A DNA stretch of 64,000 bases from Holothuria scabra (lineage: Eukaryota; Echinodermata; Holothuroidea; Aspidochirotida; Holothuriidae), in assembly GCA_037179385.1 (NCBI GenBank), contig CM074185.1, positions 10,902,922 to 10,966,921 on the forward strand. The letters are read 5' to 3'. This document shows, piece by piece, positions 46,401-58,400 of the stretch; position 1 is the first letter of the stretch, and every line of letters begins with the position of its first letter. The position numbers and the translations under genes are program-made. The notes under the pieces are model-generated. The model was not told where the DNA came from. It made no database searches and saw only the letters and a list, made by a program, of their open reading frames with translations.

Positions 46401-49400
46401 ATGCAAAGGGTAGTTTTACAATTCTCATTGAGATTTTTCCAATTTCTATCAAAAACAAAGGGGACCCTTTGGATGCAAAGGGTTTTTCCAAAGGGTACCA
46501 TTTGAAACCCTTTGTGTTCAAAGGATTCCAAAGGGATTCATTTTCACCTGGGATGTCCTAAAATATGAAAATACTTGGCAACGTAGTTTGTGGAAACTTA
46601 TGAGATTTAGCTGTTGTTTTGAAATATATTTTGGGTGAATGCTTTGGACCTTCAAAGTTCTTTCAAGATTTACAAACAAATCTTGGTCCTAGAAATAAAA
46701 TTTTCATCATTGGAAAAAGGCAAGATTTCAGGAAATTGGTAATCACTGATTCTTAATAATTGAAGTTTTCCTATTGCTCTTGCAGGTGGTAACTTATGGA
46801 AGTGAGCTACAAGGGCAAAAGGGTCCTGGATTCTCTTGTGTTGTATTTGATGGTGACCCAGACAGTCCCATAGAAGCTAGATCAACCACATCCAACTACA
46901 CCATCACAGAAAATGACAAAGAAAAGGTGAATTGCTCCTATTTTGTGACTGAATTGGATTTGTTAAAACATCCTAATACAACACCTTCTGATCTGGAGTT
47001 TGAGTCCTAACCAGGTCATACCAAAGACTTTAAAAACGGAACCTACTACTATTGTGCTTGGGGAAAACAAGGCAGTGAGCCACAAGTGGAATAAAGGCTG
47101 TGGCCAGCTCAACTTGAACCAATTGGTTGAAAACTGGGACGTATATGACCTTCTAACCTAACCTAATCTTCGGATGTGAAAGAGTGAATGTTGTGGTGAC
47201 AGGGGGTGGTGTGATGAGGGGTTCTCTAACTGTAACTATGTCCCGTACCAAAGGGTTTGTTAGATTGGAGGACAGGTAAGTCAGGGGGGCGGGATGGGGG
47301 TTAGGGGGATGGGAAAAATTATGGAAATCTTGCATGCTGAAGTTGCTGTTCCTGTCATTAGCAATGATTGCTTCTTTGCTTATATTCTTTGAATGGACAA
47401 TGAAATGGCACTGACAGAAAAGATAGACCCACCGTATTATATCATTCACACATTACTATTTCATTTGTAATTTTAGGCAGCAGTATTCAAAGCATTTTTG
47501 AATGTGACATACTAAGTTATCCAGCTGCTTGTTTTACTGATAATAATTTATTATGGGATTTACTCAGTTTAATGCCCAGGGGCTGTGGAATTTCTATTCA
47601 AGGCTTTAATTAGGTTTCAATTGTCAATTCAAACTTTTGTGTAATAAAATTTAAATCTTAAGGATCTGTAAAATTGGGTTTTGCTTTTAGAAACCAGAAC
47701 CTTTTTGTAACTCTGCTGCGTCATTCTTTCCTGTTACAGTCATTTCATTTAATTGAGAGTCACCTATGTCATTGGTAACTATTTGATCTAGAGAAGATGG
47801 CAAACAGAGTCCTTGGATTACTACAATGTAGCTTGTACAGTTGTTCCCCTAAAGTTAAGAAAGCTGCATGTAAATCCCTTGTTAGACCAAGGTTGCAATA
47901 CTGCTAAAGTATCTGGAATTCTCATCATCGGGAACATAGTGAGAAACTTGAACCAGTTCAATTGCAGAGCTCCCTGATTCATTTGTAAAGACCAAAGATG
48001 TAAAAGAAGTGTCTCTTCAATGCTCACCGAATTAAAATGGCCTACTTTGGAGGAACACAGGATCAGTGCTAGGCTAAGCTTACTGTACAAGTCTCTCCAT
48101 CACTTGGGTGCTATCAGTCTAGATGGATATATTTTTAAACCTGACAATGATGGAATCACTACTTGCAACACTTTGTCCATCTCCTTTCATCACCCTGCTC
48201 TAAAAAAGGACTGCTACAGGTTTTTCTTTATTCCAAGGATAGTGGCTGAGTTCCCAGGGGAAGGGTGAAATAGAGAGGGAGAGGGGCTCAACGTAGGCGT
48301 ACGTGGGTAATTTTCTGTAAGGGGCAAGAGCATCTTTTGCCCAAATTATGTCACAGTTTATCTTGTTTTGCGGCTTTGCCCACGTTTTGCCGGAATAGAC
48401 CAACTTTTTGTTCCCAAATTGGGAGTGCGAGTGCCCCCCTGCACCCCCACCTCGTATGCCTATGGGGCTCAAGAAAAAGATGGGACAAATTATTTACAAC
48501 ATTCTTGAATACGTCTGAAGGAAACTTCTCCACCACCTCACTACCTTTTACAACCTTTTTGAAAATTACTAGGATACCCTTTCACAGTGTGAAGTCATTT
48601 AAATTATGTACAATGTTACAAAAATTTATTGTCTCACTGTATTTCTTGTCATTTTCAGGTTAAAGAATTGAGAAATTGGGCAAAATCAGGAGATAAGCTT
48701 ATGACTCGGATAAGGTTGAGCTTATCAAGGATTAATCCAGGGGATTACTTTGATCTCATCTGCCAGGTGGTTGCTAAATCTTATGTGTCCAGAGAATGTT
48801 GCTTGTACCTTAAAGTCTGGGATGGTACAAAATGCAAACTGTAAGTTTTACGCTGAGCTTTGTTTGTTTGTTTTCTTTGATCCTCCCTTGTGGGAACTTG
48901 GCAACACCCTGATGAGGGTTATTAACTCCAAGCTGGCAATGCCAATTTCGTGAGACAAACTCACAGTTTAACGTCTATGATAAGGGAAAGCAGATCAACT
49001 ACAACCCAGAAAACTAGACAATAATTTTTATGTCGGAGCTGGGACTTGAATAAACGACTGGAAGATGCAGATCATTACCACTGTACCACTTGCTCCTTTA
49101 AAAGTTGCCAATTAAAAACTTTTGATAATTTCCAGTTTGTAACTTACCATGCAAATAAACTACAAAAATACATATGTCAGTTGCTGGTTTAAACAGAAAC
49201 AGGTGCCATCTGGTATTTTCTATCAGTTTGTATATCTGAAGATGCACAATTATTTTGAGAGAGTAGAACTGGGCTCTTATTTTCATGGTCATGTTTAGGA
49301 CAGTTCATACAAAATTTGTTGGCGAGTATTTTTGGAATTGGCACCATTTAATTGTTGATTGTCAAAGAAGGACGATGGATGTTCATTTTAAGGAGGAGAA

Positions 49401-52400
49401 GCCCTTATTCTGTTGGTCCAAAGAACATCACATTTGGTTCGAAGAGTCAATCACGTGACGTGTTGGAGTGAAACAGTTTTTGTCGTACAGTACAGCAACA
49501 GTGCAGACAAATGGGCTTATTGTGTAACTGCACTTTGAAAACAATGTGCTGTCTATTTAACTTGTTGATAAAGGCAGATTTTTATTGAACTATCCAGCTT
49601 TCATGATCAGATGGTGTTAGGAGAACTTGTTGCAGCGGGAATTCACTGCTCCCTTTACGAGATGGCCTGTACGTACAATGACCAGTCCCCCACAAAAGAC
49701 CTACCCCGATATGAATAGGTTTCTCACTGTTGGTAAGCTTTGTGCACAAGCACCCATCAATTTTGCATTGGCCTGACATTATTAATATTCTGAGATTTCT
49801 ATTCCATCTTGGTGTCAAGAAGCTTTGCCAGTTAGGCCCACAATAGTGTATCCTGAGGCTGTGGCAATAGCATACATGTACCACACTCACTTCCAGACTG
49901 TGGTTGTTTTCACTCCAGCTGAAGTTTTCATGAACCAGGTCATGCAAATGCCCGGATGTTGGACAGATAGAATAGAATCTTTGTACCTTTTAAAAAAAAA
50001 CATTGATTCAATAATGTAATGTTGGTTCTGCATAAAATTAATGAAGGAGTCAATTGCTTTCCCCCAAAATTCAAACCGATGTCCAGTAAGTCTGGAGTCA
50101 TTCAAACTTTCATTTGTAAGTGTCCATCTCTCAGCAAGTGTTCTAACAATTATGATGTTGTTCATGGACAAATACATGATTGCATGGAGTGTTTTAAATG
50201 TTCGTTTCATTTTTTTTGTTCAGGCCAGTGAAAAAGGCAAACGTATACCAATCACAGACTGCACAAGCACAGGCTGAGATTGAAAAAGTCGGCAATTTGG
50301 CAGTGGATGTATCTATTTATGGAAAACACATCTCATATGCACAGTCTGTTAAAGTGAGTTTGTAAAAACCTTCTGCTGTAACAAATGCTATTTTCAAAAT
50401 AAATTTTCCATCCCAAAGTGATCAGCTGTTCATGTGCTACATAGCAAATTTCTGATGCATTTTGAGTAAATGCTGAAAAATTCAGTGGCAAATAATCTTG
50501 GAGTATGGAGAAAATTTGAATTTTTAGCTTTTGTATCAAAAGAAATGGATTTTAGAAATTCATTTTAAAATTAATATTATTTTTTCTTTAAATCTAGCTA
50601 TTAAAAGATGAGTGCCTGTGGCCTGTAATTCTGTACAGGAATGGTTTTGTACCAGTCCAGGATCTAGGGCCCAGGGTACTCAAAATTTTTTTTTGAGTAG
50701 GAAGCCTGCGCAGCAATTAGAAGGAGGCTATATCTGGAATTCTGGCCATGTGCAACCAATAAGACAGTATGTGATGTAGTGAAAAGTAGGTGGGGGCAAA
50801 TACCTAAGTAGAAGGTGATTTGCTGCTGGTTACTGGCTACTTTTGACTACCCTGTAGGGCAAGGCAGGAGTGGAAATGGAGGGGGAAAAGCCCCTCGATG
50901 CTTCTAAGTTTAAGAATTTTTGAAATGGTTTCAATGGTTCTTTTGAATAAACATATTATTGTTGTCCTGGACCAACCAATAGGAGCCGACTGGAGTAGCT
51001 ACCTACACCTTGACCTCATTGTGTATGTACGTAAAGAAAATTTCTAAATTTGTAGCTAAAGGTTGAAATATATGTCTGGAGTATTTAAGTATTTCTGTAT
51101 TCTCAAACTGACTTTTTACATGTAGTTAGAATTTAAGTTTGAAAAGCACTGTCACATGATCTAAGAGTACTACTCTGACAGGAGAAGAGAGTATTCTAAT
51201 AATTGAGTTCAAATTTAGAAAGTTCCAGTGCATTTTGGGAAGGATAACTTTCAACATAACCAGCAATGGGGTAAGTCTACACAAACCTTCCCATAGGATA
51301 TGCAGTCCTTGTGGTTTTTGCAGGAGTTCATGACTTGTTGTGAGGGAAGTGGTATGTTTAAGTAAATTTTTTGAATATGGGCTTATAATAAGGTAATGTT
51401 TTGCTACAAGAAGTAGTTATGTGAAGCTCTAAAGGGGCATTCAAAATATTCCCCAAATAGGCATAGGAAATTAACCAGCAAGACTATTTGGTATTGTTTT
51501 CTCCCCTCAGCCTGGAGATTTTGTTCGTTTCTACAACCTGTATGTTGACAATAGCACCCAGGTCAATAATGGCTCCAAGGTGTTGGTGGTATTACAAGAT
51601 GGTACCTCTTTTGGACGAGGGATGGTGGTGTTGGACCAGAGTGAGAACGTGGTCCGTACTTTGATGAGGTTGGTACAAAATGCTCTGTATAACAAATAAA
51701 GAAGACTTTAAGTTTTGGTCCAATAATTTCATGTTTTACTGGAAAAATTTTTGTGTAGAAGAAATTCATTAAAAGAATTGTATTTACTTATCAATGATAA
51801 TAAAATAAATGATGGTTTTAATGACAAAGGTAGGGCAGCCATCTTATGGCTGATTCTGCTTTCATCAAAATACTTAAAGATTTCTCAAAAAAGTTTGTTA
51901 GTATCTTTTTGATGACCTTTGCAGTAAGGTACGTGATAATGTGTGAATGTCTTCAGAATGTTTAGTTCAATAGTACAACCGCTTTTGTACAGTTTTAGTA
52001 GTAATTATAGTAGTTCGTAGCATTATTTGAGGAAATATTGGGAACTTTCAGGTTTCTCAAATTACAGATTTGGATTAAGTTTGTGTTTTAATGTGGCAGG
52101 CAGATGGAATCACCGGAAGAGGATGTAGATGAAGAAGATATAGACCAACCTGATGCTGCAATATCTGCTCCTGATGATGTGAGAGGTGGTGAGATGACTG
52201 ACCAGGTATCCTCCTTACATCAGGTAAGAGCACTTCATCTTCAGGTCATATCTTTTGTGCGATGGTTTTCTTTTTAAGAATTAACCCCTTCATCCCCAGT
52301 AATTTTGCTGCAAAACCCTAATTTACCATTGCTTTGTATGTATGGTCATGCCAGTGAAACCTACTCAATTTTGTCCTGGAATAGCTCTGTACAAACCCAC

Positions 52401-55400
52401 GGTGAGTACTCCTGTTTTGCTTATGGGATAGGATTGAGGGGAGGGGGATTCTTTTGACATGTGTACACCCTCTTTGGGTATAGTGAATGCAAATATGGCA
52501 GCCTCCATACACAAACAAAACAAGGGGATATGCAGTAACCTGTGTAAAGCAAGTGCAGATCTGATTACAGAACCTGGAGAGTGGTGATAAAGATAAAAAC
52601 GAGGAAAAAGACATCATGGATGGGAAAGGAAGAAGAAATTATTCTTCAGAACATGATTCTGAAAATTATTTGCGAAACTTAGCTTTTCGCAGTTCTAACG
52701 CGGAAGTCAGTGTTTTGAGGAATCAGCACAAATGTACTGATTAGACAAAATATAATATAAATCTCAGTAAGGAGGGATGGGTTCCTTTCAGTAGAAAAGG
52801 GTTGAAGAACTATTTTATAAAGTGCTGCAGAGTTCAATAAATTCTTTTCCTTGGACACTAATGGTTGGTTAAAAGAGAAGTAAGAATTTTTTCTTGTCAA
52901 ACCAATTTATGCATGCAATTTAATAACTCACGAACAGCAAATATTTTGAACTTAACCTACAAAAATGAAACTGCTTTCTCTCATCATGATATTATTATTA
53001 ACAAAATTTATAAAACACCACAACTATGAAAATATAATCTGTTGCATTGTACAGTAGAACATAAAACGAACCAAAGAAACAGAACGAGATATACAGAATT
53101 AAAAGAAAACTACACATTAAAGCTTGCTTACAAAAATGAGTCTTAAGTTTTAGATTTGAAAATGCCAAAGAAGGGACATAATCTAAGATCAGCTGAGAGA
53201 GAATTCCAAAGGCGAGGACCACAGAGAAAGAATATTCACCAAAAGAGGTATTAAATTGAGGTACAATTCAGTGAATCATGGAGTCAGAGTGCAGCTGGTA
53301 TTTTAAGCCCTCTCTTTAATTTAACAATAGACTGGACAAATAAACTGGGACCATACCGTTACGGTACATTGGAATATGTTTCCCGCTCTCCTTACTAACC
53401 AATGTAGCATTAATGTGTGCAGTATGTTTGCAGATTTCACACAGACAACATTGTCTACTATAAGATGCATTGTTGAGTGGTGAGAGCATCTGACTTGCAA
53501 CGGGGAGGTCTGGAGTTCGACTCCTAGTTGGGACATGCTGAACACTTAAAAAATGGAACCTGTTGCCACTGTGTATGATGCTCTGCATAAGCAATGGAGT
53601 AGGGAAAACAAGCCACTGAGACACAACTTGGAGAAAGGCTGTGGCCAGCCTGACTTGAACCATTGGTTAGGAAGTGAGCCTTGAAGGGGCTCATTGAGTT
53701 GATTTGGATAGCTTAATGAGAGTGTTAAAGGGTAACTATCTCATGACAATGCTTATAGTTAGCATAATAAGCCAAGTTTCATATCCAATAGTTAAGAGAA
53801 AAGCTAAAATTTTGAATTTGTGGTGTCCTGAGTTGCAACGGTTTGTGCCTATTTTGAAAAAGTGTCTCGTCACGGATTTGTGAAAACAGAATTGAACCGC
53901 AAAGTACTCACTTATTAAACAGTTATCTATTTGTAGTATGTGGGGATTGTCTTAGTTTGACCATTTGTCATTGGTATGTGAAGAAAACATAACAGGTTTG
54001 GAAAAATTTGTTGAATTTCATGAACCACATCAATGAGCCGCTTTAAAACCGCATCTCACTATAAGATGAGTAAATGATTGGCTATCTTTACATACATACA
54101 TGATCACAAAGTTGAAGGGTGGTTATGTCATTGATTAAATTAAGTATGCACATGCTCAGATACTACATCTCATACCACTGCTGTTAATCTTACCTATTTT
54201 GTTTGTCATCAGACAATGAGATCATAGGAAATTATCTCCAAAAAGGTGTAACAAATTTGGATTCCTGAATTTTGGTAGACTACTGTAGCCTGTTTTAGAC
54301 CTCCATTATCAAGTGTCCCTTAAATGATTTCTTGCTACTGTGGCATGTATGTTGATGTACATGTAATGTTGAAAATCACTTGTGGAATAAATTTTAATAG
54401 AGTTGATTTTATGAAAATGATACTTGCTTCTTGAAAATGGTCATGTGATCATGCTTTATTACAATTTTGACCCTTAAATGTATGAGATCACTGTGTCAGC
54501 TGCTTGTAAAATCTCTTCTCATTTTGCAGTTTGAAAAGTTCAGTGCAATGTTTTAAATTTTGTGATAAATGTAATTTTGAAGCTGATATGTTACTCTTGA
54601 ATATCTGGGGTTTGACTCCTGGTTGAATCATACCAAAGCCATTAAAAATGGAGCCAGCTACCATTGTGCTTTGATGTGCAGCATATTAAGCAATGGAGTA
54701 GGGAAAACAGACCAATGAGCCACAACTGGAAAATATGCTGTGGATGGCCCAACCTAAACCAATTGTTTTAAACTTGAGCCGTAAAACCTCGACTAACTAA
54801 CTGATCTGTTTTTCTCTTGTTAGCCAGTTCCTGATGTTGATGATGACCCAAATGTAGTAACTTTGTCAAAGGTAAAAGTAGGTCAGTATTTTGACCTCAC
54901 CTGCCAAGTCATCAAGGTTGTAGAAATGCCTGAAAATTCCTGTGTCTGTATCAATGTTTGGGATGGCACCAAAATGAATCTGTGAGTTTTTTTCTTCTCT
55001 GTCTTCAGATCATTTAAAAAGTACAGTCCAAGTTCTTTAATAGAAAATTTATTGTGTTTAGGTGAGTCCATTGGATTTGTGTAGTAAACTATGTGTGTTA
55101 AAATGGCTCTTAAAAAATATATAGGGGGCTTAAAAAGTTCCCATGGTCACATTTTCATTGCTGCATGATCTAGCTATTGCAATGGTTGACAAAAACAAAT
55201 GAAAGTAGCCTTCACCTGAAAATTTTTTATTGAGGCAATAGTTTTGTTTGTTTTATTTTGAGAAATATTTTTTGGAAGTCCTTAAGACTGAGTCAAGTAA
55301 TATTAATTAATGTTTAAGCCTTTATATTTAGATTTTTCTCTTTCATGTTTTGGTGGGGGTATTATTTTTAGTTTTGACGTAGGAGGGGGGTGGAGCTTGT

Positions 55401-58400
55401 TGCCAAAGTCTTTTCACTAGGGTTGGGCAGTACTGTTAAAATATTGGTACGGTATTGTAAAACACACAGAACCAGTATTAAGGCAGTACCGGTTCTCAAC
55501 CCTCGGGTAGGGAAGTTGGGTGGGAAGCTAGGAACCTAAGTGACCCATGGCCCCCATGTTATCCTGCACATTAATGCAGCTGGGTGTTTGATTGGGTGAA
55601 TTACATTGCAGGAACCTCTCCTCTAAATGTTTGTGTAAATATTTTAATCATCCACACATCCGAACAGTTATTTCTGTCTGCAAATATAATGAGTACTGGT
55701 AATTTTTTTCAAGTACTGGTAGTAAAACACCAAATATCTTTGGTATTTTCATTACCTGTACCTCTAGAACCGGTATTGACATCAGTACGGGTATACTGCC
55801 CAACCCTACTTTTTACTCTAAAAAGAGTATTTTGTAGCTATCAAAGATCATAAAAATTAATCCAGCATTAAGTTATTATAGTTGTTCACAAAATTTTTAC
55901 CTGTGTTTAAATATGATTACACATTTTTAGAAAGTATTGAAAAATAATTGAGTAGTCTGATGTTGGTTAATAAAAGTTACATTATGTACGTTGACAATAA
56001 TTGACTAAGTTTGTATTTGAATCTTTAGATTGTTTGGACTGAGCTTAAAAGGCAAATATTTTATTTTCCTGTATTTGTACCAGTAATAAATTTTGTGTCT
56101 TTTTTTTTATCCCCAGGCCTCACAGAGCCATTGATTATACAGACCGTAATATTTCTATGATTCCAAGCCTAAAGAATAAAGCTGGACCACTGGCTGTTGA
56201 TGTCTGTCTCTATGACAACCACATGCAAATTGGCAACAAAATCAAGGTATATTTATGAAATGTCCTTCAGGATCATGGGTCAATATTCTGGGGAAAAAAT
56301 TAGTCGTTTCACAGACAAGGGGTTTAAAAATCTGCTTGTCCTTCCAACTTTAAAGTTGTCCCAATTTTTAATAATAAAAATGACTTCCAAATTCACAGTC
56401 TAATTGATATATAGTAAGTCAGGCAGTTGCATACACACTTCAAAAAACTGTGCTAGTTGGAATTTTGACTGCAAACAAAAAGATTTAGTTCCTTGAGTTA
56501 GCTAGATGGGGTTTAATAACACAAAACACAATTGTGTTATATAGTGTCACCAAGATAGGAAAGATCTAGTTCCTTGAAGCAGGATGACATTAATTGTGTA
56601 TACAAGTGCAGGTGTAAGTGGTTATCCCATGGACAGCTGGAAGATAAAAATTAGTTGTCCCAGGCTAAAATCACTTGTCTTGAGCAAGTAGAAAAATGCT
56701 TATTTTGATCCCTGGGGATATTTGGCTAATTGATAAAATGTTGCTAGGAGCCAGAAGATAGGAGATCTACAAATTATAATTTTGACAAGATGTGTAGATT
56801 CTTAGGTCACAAACGGCAAGAAAGCTATGTTGAAATGCATGGCATTGATAACATTGTGATTTACTGGAGATTGTGACTAAATTAAGGGTGAATGTTCTTA
56901 TTATAGGTCATGAAAAGCATTGGTAATGACTGATGGAGAGGTGGCAACAAATCATGTCAGTCAAGCAATTTACAGAACTCCACCTAAGAGTCTTGTTTCT
57001 TACAAGGAGCATGAAGAAAGATTTGCCTTTGCTGAAATTCATCGTAGCTACTGCAGTTGTTATGGAAAACTCAATTTAAGTGCTTGACCACTGCTGGTTC
57101 ATTTCCCTTTTTAACTGCTCCAATGAGCAGCAGCTTTGCTGACCATTCTGGTACAATAGAAGGACAATAACTCAGGAGTAGCAACTGATAACAAAAAATG
57201 GTCAAATCAATCATAGCTCATTGAAGGGTAAAATCCTCTTTAATTTTCTTTAATTTTAGTCTGAAATAAACTCCCTTCCAGTTTCAAATCTTTGGGACAA
57301 TTGAAAAGTGCTAGAATGAGCTTCTATGTAATACCAACTCTTGGTGAGTTTTTTTTAGAACAAGTGCACGAAATTGTAAGTACTCCGAATTGGACATTTT
57401 AAACCCATACATTAATATGCCTCATCTCTTTTTGTACAGCCTGGCAATTTTGTGAAAGTTAAGAACCTGCATGCCCCTAGATTTCCACCTGCCTCTCTGA
57501 GAGTTCCTCAACCAGCTAGAAGTTCAACTCCAATGGTGGAACTGGCTTTACATCGGGGGACAAGTTTTGGTAAAGGTGTAGACATTTTAGAACCAGATGC
57601 TGCTTGTGTGCAAACATTGAAAAGGTGGGTGTGTTTAATGTTCTATGAATATTCATTAAAATGTTAATTGATGTGATGAATTGGGTGTGGTATGCAATCT
57701 GCCTTGTGTCCTGCCCATGTAGCAGATAACTATATTTGAAAACTGTTTCTTTTCTATGCCCACTTGGCTCTGATGGTTAGGGAAAATGTTGATTACTGCT
57801 TTTGTATACTTCGAAATGAAATACTCTCTTCAGTAAATTCTGCAAACCTTAAAGTTCTTGTTACATGTATAATATGTCCCAAGTCTCGTAAAATAATAAC
57901 TAGATTCTAAGGAATGGTAGCTTCTAAAAGGAACGCAGGGTTTCCCTTTGACGTTGTCTTTGTGTAGTGGCCACCTCTCAGTGCTTGGCTTCCACCTTAC
58001 ACTAAATTGCCATAAGCAGCATGTCCAAAATTGCTTTAAAACAGTAGTTAAATTTCATAAATTCTTCTTATTTCTCTTCCAAGCATCTTTCATCATGACA
58101 TTTCAGGACTTAAACATTGCATTATCAAGACAAACCAAAGAAGTACTCCTTGTAAATTCACAATTAAGAGAGAAAAATATTGCCACATAATTCTTAAGAG
58201 CCATTCATGAAAGTGGTAGACTACTGAACTAGTCCAAACTGGATTGACTGCATGTACTTGTAATGGTGTTCATTAATCCATGAGATGTATTTTCTAGTAA
58301 CTCAATTTTAGAATTGCACCCTTGGACTCCCCCACCCTGTGGGCAACAGTTAGTAAGATGGAGTTTTATGGTCCAGTTTCCAACCTATTGGCTCAAGTCG

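Noticed and set aside
46238..46561. Open frames rich in Lys-Gly-Phe on both strands
   Set aside because: Produced by the AAAGGG/CCCTTT palindromic patch inside a POT1 intron.
53316..53663. 115-residue open frame on the - strand
   Set aside because: Mostly antisense of the SINE at 53455.
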